Source of the DNA: Crossaster papposus
Taxonomy: Eukaryota; Echinodermata; Asteroidea; Velatida; Solasteridae
Assembly (NCBI GenBank): GCA_037893245.1
Contig: JBAIAA010000525.1
Location: 372,001-436,000 of the forward strand
DNA: 64,000 nt
Reading direction: 5' to 3'
Under the pieces are notes generated by a model that was not told where the DNA came from, searched no databases, and saw only the letters and a program-made list of their open reading frames with translations. Below, one piece after another: positions 44,685-54,532 of the stretch (positions are counted from its first letter, which is position 1; each line of letters starts with the position of its first letter). Made by a program: the position numbers and the translations under genes.

Positions 44685-45250
44685 TTATGTTATGCCACCA
44701 AAAAGAGAGTTGCCATCCCAATTGAGGTGCAGGCCATCTCTAGCAAAGTGCCAGTCCCGTAGCTCTTCATCAATGTCAAAGAATTGACAGTGCAGCTCGG
44801 CACAGACATTACCAAACTTGATGTTGTGGTAAAAACGTGAAATATCAAGACCGTCATTGTCCTTGCGGGGAAGTATTGCACTGACTGCCAACTTCGATGT
44901 TGGAAAAACGTCATGCAATGCAGCAATCAGGTCACGAAACTGTCGAATGTTGCTGTGCAAAAATCCAAAAGGGAGGTCATTGGTTCCAACATGGACAGCA
45001 ACAATATCAGGAGCATCTTTGAAGTTGTCTCGGTGCTGTTGTAAAAACTTCCTCAGACTGGATATTGTTGCTCCGCGAGACCGCGACGAGTGATCACTTC
45101 GACCTCAACCAATGGTGACGAGACATTCTCGGCTAAAAATTCGCTCAAGGAATCTCTAATAATTAGTGCCTTTACTGCACGAGTGGGCTTAAAAATTGGT
45201 GTTGGTGGCCGTGGTGGAATAGGCCACGGTGGTGGACGGCATGACCTACA
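44685..45250 (-). pseudogene. SGNH/GDSL hydrolase-like gene of TIR element copy 2
   Basis: From a CATGTAG acceptor near 45,246: proline-rich SCRPPPWPIPPRPPTPIFK, then ALIIRDSLSEFLAENVSS (block I, where the expected GDS reads RDS), VEVEVITRRG, and after one frame break ATISSLRKFLQQHRDN, DIVAVHVGTNDLPFGF (block III GxND), VSAILPRKDNDG and DWHFARDGLHLNWDG (block V DxxH). It ends about 15 codons later. About 185 residues, the size of a single-domain SGNH hydrolase. Ser, Asn, Asp and His positions are visible. Only the one frameshift near 45,075 and the Gly-to-Arg change mark it as damaged. Confidence 0.78.
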
Positions 45251-45610
45251 TGTATGAAACAATAACAGACAAAAAGGAAGGTACATGTAAGTGCATTGGC
45301 CTAACCTTTAAATAAATCATGTACACAACAATTTGTCATGTCTGCCCGTTTCATAAATACATGAAGGCCTAGGCCTATATGGTGTATAAATTTATAGTAA
45401 TTAATAGTAGGCCTACCCTAGTAGGCCTAATACTTAGTATAACCATAACTGTCTTTCAAATTTTGCAGGCATGATCATGTACTTGTGCATGTTTATAAAT
45501 CGTTAAATGTACCCGCTAATCTACAAAAATGGCCATAACTAGCCAATAAATCTGAAGGCTGAACAATAAAACACAAAATTTACATTTCCACTCGACAAAT
45601 AATATTTTTT

Positions 45611-45958
45611 TCATGATGAAATGTAATAATTTTTAAAATTTATGGGGCATACATATGTACATGTGTAAACGTACACGTACATGTACATATGCATAGCGCA
45701 TGCGCAAATGAGGAAACCCCCTTTAAAATCCGCCGAAAAAAGCGAAATCTCGCTCGGAATAAGTGGCTCAAGAAAACAAAACTCGATGTCGCCACAAGCT
45801 AAACTTTGTACCATACGAAAGATCATCGCTTTTTCTATCGATTTGCAGTGGTCTTTTTCTCTAATATTTTCTAGCTGGGTCAGGGCGCAGCAAAAAAAAT
45901 CACAACTCAAACCGTCTACAAAATCATACCTTGACTTACAAGTAAAAAAAACCAGCAA
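45611..45958 (-). other. Conserved open segment of TIR element 2, function unknown
   Basis: Reads IEKAMIFRMVQSLACGDIEF and SEISLFSADF. The equivalent stretch of copy 1 (9,195-9,410) reads IKEAMIFRLIYNLACGDILF. Similarity at protein level in two diverged copies could mean a coding exon, but may simply reflect shared DNA. No domain recognised. Confidence 0.35.
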
Positions 45959-46024
45959 AAAACCTTCTAAAACTTGACAAATTTTATATCATCCGACTCG
46001 GAAAAACATGCACCGTCTACTTAC

Positions 46025-46032
46025 CACGCCAT
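46025..46032 (-). other. Putative first coding exon (ATGGCGTG) with donor, TIR element 2
   Basis: CCAAGATGGCGTG/GTAAGTAG, same arrangement as 9,602-9,609 in copy 1 while nearby bases differ. Confidence 0.4.
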
Positions 46033-46193
46033 CTTGGAAGCCCACTGCTTCTTTTAGAACGTGTAGTTCGTTTTATGAGATCAGTCGAACTCCCGCAAAA
46101 ACGCGTGCAAATCTCGCGGCCGATTCGTGACGTAGGCCGTGCAAAGAAACTTCGGGATTTGACCTCATTAACGCGTGCACTGCGGACTGACTG

Positions 46194-47925
46194 GTATCTC
46201 ACGGAAAGAGGTCCAGCTGATACTAGACACCACTCAACAGGGGATAGCACAAGAGTGTACGGTTCAAGAACATGTTGAAGTCTACATCCAGAGTACTACC
46301 ACCCCCCAGCAGGATACATTATCAGTGCCTGTTTCAAACACATCATCTTCGTCCGACCCATCCCAGACAGAAGAGCCCCACCACCGCTTAGAGGGCACCA
46401 GCAGCATACATGATGACCTAGACCTGTTGGCAGCACAGCAACGTGACCAGACCATAAGCCGGGTAACCCATCTGAAGTCCACTCGACACAACAAACTTAG
46501 TCAAAGACAGGCACGGCGTGAACCAAAAGATGTCCAAAGACTACTACATTCATGGGACAACCTTGAAGTGAAAGCAGGACTGCTGGTCTACAGTACTGAC
46601 AACAAAGGACCGCTACCTGTTCTCCCTCCTACACTACATGGACCAATTCTAACCAGCCTTCACGATGATATGGGTCATCTTTGTTTCAGTAAGACCCTAC
46701 AGCTGGTGAGAGAACGCTACTACTGGTCGAACCTCTATTCAGCGACTAAAGCCTATGTAGCCAAGTGTAGACGTTGCGCTCTACAAAAGACACCCGACAG
46801 CAGACGACTAGCAAGCTTGCAAAATATCCGCACAATTCGATCGCTGGAATTAGTGTGCATCGACTTTCTCAGTTTGGAGCAGTCTGCAGGCGGATACGAG
46901 CATATATTAGTGGTAACCGACCACTATACGAGGTATGCTCAGGCATATGCCACTAGAGATGAGAAGGCGACCACTGTAGCTCGAGTTCTCTGGGAGAAGT
47001 TTATGTCACACTATGGCATTCCAGAGCGTCTTCACTCGAACCAGGGCAAATGCTTCACGTCTGCAGTGGTGAAGGAGTTATGCTGTCTCCTTGGCATAAC
47101 CAAAAGTAATACTACACCTTACCATCCACAAGGAAACGGCATGACTGAGCGTTTCAACCACACCCCACTCTCGATGCTCGGCACACTCAGTAAATCTTAA
47201 AAGGTCAACTGGGCCATGAGACTGCAGTCGATGACGCATGCTTACAACAGTTCCCGTCACGAGTCTACGGGCTACACACCCTTCCACCTCATGTTTATGA
47301 GGAAGCCTAGACTACCAGCCGATCTGCTGTTCCAGCCACCAGGTATCCAAGAGGACGATGAGGAGTTGCCGCAATCGACTTACGTCCGACAGCTGAGGAG
47401 CCATATGCGGTCAGCATACGGAGAGGTCAACAGAGCAGCGGAGGTGGCACGCCAAAAACAGACAACAGCGTACAACAAGAAGGTCCGAGATTGTGCTATC
47501 CGACCTGGGATGAAGGTTCTCGTCCCAAACAAAACGCCACGTCGGAGGTGTAAACTGCGAGACAAATGGGAAACACGGCATACGTAGTCCTGCAAAAACT
47601 TTCTAATGCCCCTGTCTATGTAGTCCGCAAGGTTGGCACCACGCAGACGCGAGCACTCCACAGGAACATGATAATGGAGTGTCCATTTGATGTTCAAGGC
47701 GAGGATGACAGTGACTCGACTTTTTCTTCGAACCAGCTTGTTCCACCATCAACTCACGACTATGCAGGGGAAACCTCGGCACAAAGTCGCTCCACAGCCC
47801 CAGAGGGAGGAACTCAGAGTAGTAGATTGGTTGACACTGCCACCGATGATTCTTCTTCCGAGAGAAAAGCGAATGTGCTGCCACCACAGCCAAGTCATTC
47901 GGACGTACTTTTCTGGCCCAGCTAG
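46194..47925 (+). pseudogene. Gypsy integrase and C-terminal region
   Basis: After a spacer, an H2C2 zinc-binding motif (HDDMGHLCFSK, then KCRRCALQK). The DDE core follows: LVCIDFLSLEQSAGGYEHIL and VVTDHYTRYAQAYATRDE. The second catalytic Asp is replaced in LHSNQGKCFTS (usual LHSDQG). The Glu is kept in NGMTERFNH. An in-frame TAA at 47,198 interrupts. The C-terminal part resumes WAMRLQSMTHAYNSSRHEST, GYTPFHLMFMRKPRLPADLL and VRDCAIRPGMKVLVPN, and after a frame break near 47,580 AYVVLQKLSNAPVYVVRKVG, a chromodomain-like or SH3-like tail region. It ends in a Ser-rich stretch at 47,925. Inactive by three independent lesions. Confidence 0.88.
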
Positions 47926-48095
47926 AGCAGTGACGAAGAGGAAGCCAAAAGCTCATCCAGGTCTGAAGGTAACCGCAGGGTGAGTCGCCATCACCCAAGG
48001 AGGATAACCAGGCCACCTCAAAGATATGGTGATTGAGCAGAGTTGGTTATTTGTATTGGCGTTGTTGGGGACAACAACATTTTAAAATAGGGGAG

Positions 48096-48780
48096 TGTGT
48101 AAAGGTGTGAAATTTGACTCTGTACTTTCAAGATAGTTTATATGTAGAGCACCCCGTTAGGAGTGCCACCCCTGTTAAGTAGAGCACCTGGACCTAATCT
48201 AACCTAGCTTTTTGTTACGTATACAAGCGCCAGCCTAATTCTTCTGTGTATGTGCTGACCATGTGAGTCTAGTCAGTGAGCAGGCTGGCAGCAGAGAGTT
48301 AAGACTATTGTTTATGGACACAGACTGCTTTTAATTTTGCGAAGTTCTGCTCAAACAATTGATTTATTAGGGTACCGTCTGATTGTGCTTTAGAGTGATC
48401 CACTATTAGTGCTTTGTTGGCTTTGTTGGTTTTATTTGGTTTGGGGTTTTTATTTTCTTATCTGAATTCTGTATGTTTTTCAAAGGTCTTTTTCACTAAT
48501 CAAAGTGTGTCGTACTCTGAGAGATTTCTTTTTATCTATTAGTCAAATTCGGCAGTGCCCATTAGAAAAAAATTCGATTTCAGATTTTAGTTCATTCATA
48601 ATTTGTTTTGAATTGTACCTTTTAATTTTTTTTAAAGTTCTTTTGAAGTTAATAAATTTAGTATTGTTATCGAGACCAAAAATACCTCTCTCTGTCCCAA
48701 ATTTATTGAGTATTTTGCGACTAATCATTCGAACCAGGGGCTCTCTCTTATAACCTTGCGGACGGGTTTTCTCCGTTACA
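48096..48780 (+). mobile_element. Putative 3' LTR of the Gypsy element
   Basis: A polypurine-like TTTAAAATAGGGGAG at 48,081-48,095 precedes TGTGTAAAGG, a typical LTR start. A matching CA end is proposed at TTCTCCGTTACA (48,780), giving about 685 bp. No second LTR is present for comparison, so the right edge is a guess. Confidence 0.45.
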
Positions 48781-49419
48781 TATACAACTTAACAATTGTG
48801 ATGTGACTGATTTTTGGTTAAATCCAATATATATATTAGACTCGTGTCTCGTGCTTGATTCATTTTTGAAGTTTGTGTTAACTGGCGGTTGTGGCCTTCA
48901 TTGAGGCACCCGTTGCAATACTTTATTTTCTTAAATTACATATTTGATTAATTTATTACGCAGCACTAACCCCCTTCCAACAGTACAGCATTGCCGCTGC
49001 GCCTCTGTTGACGGCCTGTCCAGTTGACAACCTAAATGGTTCAAGAAAACGGTCCCTAAAATGAAAACTACTGGACCAAATCCGGTGATCTTGGTATTAT
49101 TTTTCATCTAAAAATAATTCCCGTCTATCCAAACTAGTTTTCCTGGTCGGAGGGTAGTAAAAATAGGCCGTGCTGGTTTTGTAGGTTCTCGGAACCTTGC
49201 TTTCCCTTCAAGTAAACTCACCCCCCACAATAAATTTGGAGTCCAAATAGTCAATACAAAATGAGCATCATCCAAACTCAAACCCAAATCTTACGATCTA
49301 TAACCTAACTCAATATCTACTTGGCTACTGGGAGAGGTCAAATGAGGCTGTTGTTCAAAGTGCTTTAATGTACGTCTGGGCCTACGTGTAACTATAGTTG
49401 ACTGAGCAATAACATCATA
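48781..49419. other. CEP104 intron, no recognised gene
   Basis: Includes GTGTTAACTGGCGGTTGTGG near 48,875-48,895, which resembles a primer-binding-site context, so LTR-related sequence may continue. No coding content. Confidence 0.35.
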
Positions 49420-50925
49420 ATGTGACCTGTCACCACAAAATGAGAGTAAAGTCGGAAATATTGAAAATTAAGATATTAGTATTTTCCAATTCTTGAGAAA
49501 GAGAGCTTTCCAATGGTATATAACACTTGGGGGTTTTGCAATAAATATATTTTACAGCAGTCTAGAAAGTCATGGGTTTCACAAAACTTGTTTGTGGGAA
49601 AACTTACTTTAAACATCTTAAACATGTCTCTTCTTGTGTGACCTCGAGGAACGCAAGCTTGCTTTAGCACCGTGCCGTGCCATCCCTGGATCTGGTGGAG
49701 ATACATTTATGATGTATTTTTCATCTGGACCAGTGATGAGGACAGTCTGCTGACTTTCACTAATCACATGAATTCCTTCCACAGGACCATCAAGTTCACA
49801 TCAGAGTACTCACATCATCAGGCCCACTTCCTGGATGTCACCATCCGCAAGGAGGATAACTTAATAACCACTGATCTGTATTCTAAACCCACAGACACAC
49901 ACCAGTATCTCCACTCATCCAGCTGTCACCCTAGGCATTGCAAGACTGGTATAGCATTTAGTCAGGCCCTCAGACTCAAAAGGATTTGTTCTAACGACTA
50001 TGATTTCTCCCGCCATTCACAGATACTAAAGAACAACTTGGTTGCCAGGGGTCACAGTTCCCGCCAAGTTTAACGTGCCATTGCCAGAGCAAAAGCCGTA
50101 CCCAGAAATTTGGCTCTAAAGGTAAAGGCCCCCCAGGCTAATGCCAAACTCATGATCAACCTGGTGAATACCTTTCACCCTAGTATCCCTTCCCTTCGGA
50201 AAATCACTAACGACAGCCATCACATTCTCCACACTTTAGATCGCCTTGTCCGGGCCATCCCCGACAGCCCTGTATTGGCCTATAGACGCCCTCATAATCT
50301 ACGAGGCCTCAATGTTCGAGCCGAAGTTACCAGCTTGGATGCATCTTCCCCCATTCAGCACGGAACTTTCAAGTGCAGTTCCAGATGTGTGGTCTGCCAG
50401 ATTCACATCCAGGAGTCTGACTCCTTTTCTGGCCACTCTTCTGGTACTACTCATAGAATTATTGGTAACATCACTTGCAGTACATCTAATGTCATACATC
50501 TCTTGCAGGTTTTGTGGAGTTCAGTATGTCGGAGAGACCAAAAATGCCCTAAAAAAGCGTTTCTATGGTCATCGATCGACTGTCAACACTAAGAAACTGG
50601 ATACCCCTGTAGGACATCACTTTAACCAGCCTAACCATTGCATTTCTGATATGATTTTTCAGGGCATAGAATCACTTGGCCATCGGAAAGACTCAGTCCG
50701 CCTCAGCCGGGAGAAGGTTTGGATGAATCGTCTTCGGACTATTCAACCACATGGGCTTAACATCCAACTAGAAAATGATTAAATTCTATTTTTTTCTCCA
50801 TTTGTCATCTGTTTCAGATTCATTCCTTGCCAGAATTTTGTTTTTGTTTGTTCTCACTCCTCTGGTTTTCCCTGTCTATTTTTCTCAACCCCACTTTACT
50901 CTCATTTTGTGGTGACAGGTCACAT
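49420..50925 (+). mobile_element. Penelope-like element copy bounded by perfect 33-bp inverted repeats
   Basis: 49,420-49,452 (ATGTGACCTGTCACCACAAA, continuing ATGAGAGTAAAGT) is the exact reverse complement of 50,893-50,925. Between them lies the 3' part of a Penelope-like coding region. Penelope elements often have complex terminal repeats, but an exact inverted pair around a 5'-truncated copy is odd. Confidence 0.75.
49640..50782 (+). pseudogene. Penelope-like RT (C-terminal half) and GIY-YIG endonuclease
   Basis: RT part: WRYIYDVFFIWTSDED, AHFLDVTIRKEDNL, DLYSKPTDTHQYLHSSSCHP, RHCKTGIAFSQALRLKRICS. The catalytic pair usually reads YIDD; here it is YIYD, so the first Asp is lost. A stop at 50,071 and a frame break near 50,500 separate the connector (PVLAYRRPHNLRGLNVRAEV) from the endonuclease. 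That starts SYISCRFCGVQYVGETKNAL and continues KKRFYGHRS, with the second-motif Arg and His. It ends KVWMNRLRTIQPHGLNIQLE. The GIY-YIG domain nicks target DNA for this retroelement class. Inactive. Confidence 0.85.
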
Positions 50926-51334
50926 ATGGTATGTTAATTAAGGTTATTGTGGAAACTACTGAATAATCATGACGCCCATTTACCTTTACTATGCTCGGCC
51001 GGTATATGAAAATACTTGTTGCTACCGGATGAGGTAACATAAAGCCCTTTTCAAACCAGATCTAAATAGCCGCGAGCCCAAATTGTACTGATTTACTTGT
51101 ATTTCAGGTAAGAGATGCAGATGTATCAAGCTACATCTAGCACGCTACATCTGGCTACCTCAAAGATAGTTGCCAATAACTGGAAAATGCAGAATTTAAT
51201 ATCATAGAATGAAGGTGATTGTGATGCTTTGTAAATTTGCATGTTCATGTAATGTTCATGTAATTTACAGATCACAATGCAAGGTTTTAGCATTTTTGGT
51301 TTTTTTGGGTTTTCGTTTTAAATGTCAGAAATAT
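50926..51334. other. CEP104 intron, no recognised gene
   Basis: AT-rich, with a tandem ACATCTAGC/ACATCTGGC motif near 51,134-51,155. Nothing else. Confidence 0.35.
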
Positions 51335-51545
51335 TTGTATACACAAAAATACCACAAGGAAACTGACTAGGTAAATTTTCATAAATAATACACAAATAAA
51401 CCACACTTTCGAACAAAGATACTGACAAATTGGGAGACCGCCAACATAGGGCAAGAAAGCTCAGTTGGTAGAGCGCCAGTCCGGTATTGCGGAGGTCACA
51501 AGTTCAAGTCCCGCCTTGCTGATTTCTTTGTTCACTTTGAAATAA
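51335..51545 (+). mobile_element. tRNA-derived SINE
   Basis: tRNA-like part at about 51,455-51,525: AAAGCTCAGTTGGTAGAGCG (A box) and CACAAGTTCAAGTCCCGCC (B box). It is preceded by ACAAGGAAACTGACTAGGTA, the inverted form of the TACCTAGTCAGTTTCCTTG tail of other copies. TTTGTTCACTTTGAAATAAA at the 3' side also occurs at 52,659-52,680. Confidence 0.75.
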
Positions 51546-51686
51546 ATGAATATTGGTAAACGGATTCTCTAATTAGCTACAGTGAACAATAACTTGTCTG
51601 AGTGTTAGCCATGTATCCACACCGATAAATGCTGTATAGTTACATGAAACAGTGACATGATGGAACATGAAAACAACTTGTCTTAC

Positions 51687-51796
51687 GCATTACTGCCGTG
51701 TTTTTTCTGCCGTCAAGTTTTCTTAGGATTTGCGCAACCTCTGGATCTTGATACATGTCGAAAGCTAAATCATCCATTGGAGAAATGTAATCCTTC
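51687..51796 (-). CDS. CEP104: CEP104 exon, DYISP motif
   Basis: 110 bp. Acceptor GTTGCAG/GAAGG, donor GTAATGC/GTAAGA. Encodes KDYISPMDDLAFDMYQDPEV and AQILRKLDGRKNTAVM, near-identical to the conserved block after the N-terminal domain of animal CEP104. One base at the start completes Arg with the previous exon; one base at the end forms Gln with the exon at 27,751. Confidence 0.95.
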
Positions 51797-52600
51797 CTGC
51801 AACAGAAACAAAAATAAGTAATTAATTATATGCACGGCAACCACCTCTTGACCTCCAGAATTTAACTAATGAGCAGGCTTGTTTTGGGGCCTTCAGCCGA
51901 CACATACATTTTGTATGTTTGCAAACCTATAAATGTTCTCCAAAAAACTTGTAATGAATGCAAAATTGATTTTACTAGCACCTGGCCGGCCCAGCTCAAA
52001 AGATGATCAACTTGGCGCAGGTTTCGAAAACTTGTCCGGGAATAACCAGTACCACATACATGTAGCGTGACTGATCATGCTCCAATATCTAAAGATCAGT
52101 GGATGGATTTAGAGAAACAGGGTCAGCTGACACTTATTAACCAATCAGCAACTTTGTCCACATTTCTGCTAAAAATGACATCACACATTGGTTCGGAGAT
52201 GACTCCGTTATTGTATGATACTCAAATGAACCCAAGTGCGGGACTTAATATTTTCACTTTGCAAGCACGCCCTCTTTCATTGGTGGTAAAACATCAACGC
52301 TTGCACAAACACACAATATTATTTCGTAATTTACAATATACAGTCAATTATATAAATCGAAACTGGCTAACTCAAAAACCTGTACAAAACATGCCAACGA
52401 TAACTCGAAAAGTCGATTGAAAAACCCCACTAATTCGAATTCAAAATCGCCAGGTGCTGAAATAAACTTTAGTATCTGAAATCCTCGTCGCTCACGACCC
52501 GAATTAATAAAGCCAAACCCAGGTATAGAAAAATAACCAAAAGTTTATTAGCATCCAAGGTACCGGAAAGCGCTAATGCGCTTTGAGCTCATAGATCGTT
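51797..52600. other. CEP104 intron, no recognised gene
   Basis: An open frame at 52,067-52,420 (117 codons) has no recognisable domain. Some composition suggests old repeat. Nothing supported. Confidence 0.35.
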
Positions 52601-53110
52601 AAAATACATCTGAACTGGTATTCCAGATGTTGCAAGTTCAAGTCCCGCTTTGCCATATTTCTTTGTTCACTTTGAAATTTATGCAAATTTAAAGGTAGTA
52701 TACACCATTGGTCATTGCTTGAATTATCATGAATGAGTAGATTTGGGGGGTTGTATTTATAGTAAATATCGTTTAACTGAGGTGTCCGAAGTTTTAGAAT
52801 CATGGATACCGAGAAAAGCACGAAAAGCAGTGGTTTTTTTTAACCGGCATCAGGCAGTTATTCTTATGTTATCTTTGTTTTTTCGCGCTCGCCGTCCGGC
52901 GATCGCAAGTTTTTTATTATAAAATTATATTTTTCGGAAGAATTACAGGATATCTAGCGCAATCATTTTGCTGGATGCCCAGAATCAACATTTACTTTCA
53001 GATGAGTAAGATATTTCTTAATAATTCAGAAGTAAATATTTTTGATATCTGCAAATGGTGTATACTACCTTTAACTAGTCAGTTTCCTTGTGGTGTATTT
53101 GCGTATAAAA
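52600..53110 (+). mobile_element. tRNA-SINE fragment split by a TTAA MITE
   Basis: Left piece 52,600-52,692 has the B box (CAAGTTCAAGTCCCGCTTTG) and TTTCTTTGTTCACTTTGAAA. The right piece from 53,071 is TTAACTAGTCAGTTTCCTTG. The usual AAATTTACCTAGTCAG junction has a TTAA at the insertion point. Confidence 0.7.
52693..53070 (+). mobile_element. AGGTAGTATACAC MITE, intact 378-bp copy
   Basis: TTAA at 52,689-52,692 and 53,071-53,074. TIRs are AGGTAGTATACACCATT and AATGGTGTATACTACCT. Body includes GTTTAACTGAGGTGTCCGAA, GCCGTCCGGCGATCGC and ATATCTAGCGCAATCATTTT. No coding capacity. It is the reference for the copies at 14,021-17,956, 35,200-35,327 and 55,460-55,577. Confidence 0.92.
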
Positions 53111-53252
53111 TCAGGCGTCAACCCAACCATAAACCATCAACCGCAACAATAAGGAAAACATAAAATGTATGCAAATTTACCTACTCAGTTTCCCTTACTT
53201 GCGTACATGTAGTATACATGTATTATAAGATAAAAAGTCGTATCCTCATTAA

Positions 53253-53655
53253 AGGGATCGTATACGTTTGGTAATTACTCCAAAAATCAATGGCAATAAA
53301 AACTTACTTGGTATACAGCAGCTTTGGATAGTATAATGCATTTTTTAAAACTGTTAACTTCGAAGTACTGCGGTTATGGAAAAAGATATTACTTTTTATC
53401 CCCCAAAAAATTGAATCTGAGAAGCGTTACTGCAGTGACGTTTCTCAGATAGTGTATTCCAATGCAGATTATTCTTCCTGCGTGGACATAACTGCTCCAG
53501 ATTTTTGGCAATATCTCAAATTCGCTACCACTTTTTGAAATGAAATTGTTACAGGTTAGTTTTATGGTATATATCTATAACTATATAGGATTGAAACAAA
53601 CAGTGGGTTCCAATTACCAAACGTATACATGTACTAGTACATATGTACAATCCCT
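53253..53655 (+). mobile_element. 403-bp TTAA MITE (AGGGATCGTATACG family)
   Basis: TTAA at 53,249-53,252 and 53,656-53,659. Left end AGGGATCGTATACGTTTGGT, right end ACCAAACGTATAC with a 22-bp ACATGTAC-rich insert before ATTGTACAT-like bases and AATCCCT. Inserted in a copy of the foldback arm seen at 41,190-41,290 (AAGTCGTATCCTCA before it, GCGATCCCCACAATGTCGCT after it). Body contains TCTGAGAAGCGTTACTGCAG and CGTTTCTCAGA, a small hairpin. Confidence 0.85.
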
Positions 53656-53759
53656 TTAAGCGATCCCCACAATGTCGCTTCACAGGTTGTATCGTAAAAT
53701 CAGGCGTCAACACAACCCAACCGGAATATGACGGAACCGGGAAGAGGTTGAAATGAGGG

Positions 53760-54183
53760 TTTTCAGGTACAGTGTACTAGAAAAGAAGATAACATTCTCC
53801 TTCTAATGCTGTTTGTTGCGCTTCAATTGGGCATTACACTGGCTGTTTAAAGTTCGCATTGATAGACATGTCGCCAAAGTAAAATGTTGAGGAAAAAAGC
53901 CTTTGAAGTTTATAGTTTTGTACACAGTGTATGTGATATGAAAAAATGATTTGGTTTTACTTTAAAAACACTTTTATTATACTATTACACTATTGTTATA
54001 CTACTTCTTGCAAAAATAATAGTTGGCAGGCATACTAAAGATTACAAATATCAATAAATCTGAAAATATAAAAAAATCACCTATTATTGATTATTTTGCA
54101 GTTTTCTTCATTATGCCCTATGCCCAGTTCCGTCTCGATTTTGCCAGAACGCCTCACATTTGTTACTGATTGCAATTACCAAC
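53760..54183. other. CEP104 intron, no recognised gene
   Basis: AT-rich intron sequence next to the exon at 54,184. Nothing seen. Confidence 0.35.
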
Positions 54184-54377
54184 CTATTGACAATGCCAAG
54201 TACAGCTGAATCATTCTCATTATTGGCGTGACTAGATTCTTCAGTGGAATATCCTTCTGGCATGAACTCCTTGATGACCTGGTTCACTTTATGCTTGCTG
54301 TCGTCTTCTTCAAATAACTTCATATCTTCTTCTGATGTGATCTCATCACCAATAACATTGATGGCAATCAAGTTCAC
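54184..54377 (-). CDS. CEP104: CEP104 exon, end of the N-terminal beta-sandwich domain
   Basis: 194 bp. Acceptor AAATGTAG/GTGAAC in phase 0. It encodes VNLIAINVIGDEITSEEDMK, the last strand of the N-terminal domain followed by an acidic linker (KLFEEDDSKHKVNQVIKEFM). I place the donor at CAATAG/GTTGGT because it leaves two bases that join the next exon as Arg-Lys-Asp-Tyr. Reading on without splicing meets a stop at 54,111, so a shorter isoform is conceivable but unsupported. Confidence 0.88.
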
Positions 54378-54532
54378 CTACATTTAAAGTAAAGCTTGAG
54401 TCAACTTTTAAAGTGTCATTTCTCACCAAATTACATAGAAGATGTCAAAGGTCTTTCTTAAATTTGGCTGAAACTTTCAGTGAGCGAGTCAGTATTATTA
54501 AAGTTTAGCAACAGTAAGTCAGCCACACCTAC

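Larger units (their letters stand above)
43674..46193 (-). mobile_element. 2.5-kb TIR element with SGNH-hydrolase gene, copy 2
   Basis: GTATC flanks both sides (43,670-43,674 and 46,194-46,198) and the Gypsy frame is continuous without the element, so the boundaries are firm. Whether the shared C belongs to a 4- or 5-bp duplication cannot be settled. TIRs: CAGTCTATCCGCAGTGCACG at left, GTGCACTGCGGACTGACTG at right. It shares with copy 1 the length, terminal region, the direct repeat GTCAGGGCGCA (about 44,075 and 45,876), first exon and SGNH gene. A duplicated AATAAAT(G/T)TTCTTGAATTGAAT block lies at 44,410-44,530. Confidence 0.82.
36935..48780 (+). mobile_element. Ty3/Gypsy retrotransposon, 5'-truncated, carrying hAT and SGNH-TIR insertions
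   Basis: Gypsy pieces are 36,935-37,014 (RT catalytic motif), 43,116-43,678 (RT end and RNase H) and 46,194-48,095 (integrase and downstream), then a putative 3' LTR. Removing the hAT element (37,015-43,115, 8-bp duplication) and the SGNH element (43,674-46,193, GTATC duplication) reconnects the reading frame at both junctions. gag, protease and the 5' LTR are absent. Confidence 0.85.

Noticed and set aside
51455..51525. tRNA genes at 51.5, 41.3, 32.7 and 31.0 kb
   Set aside because: A and B boxes are present, but acceptor and anticodon arms do not pair properly and the flanks recur with the same SINE tails, so these are tRNA-derived SINEs.
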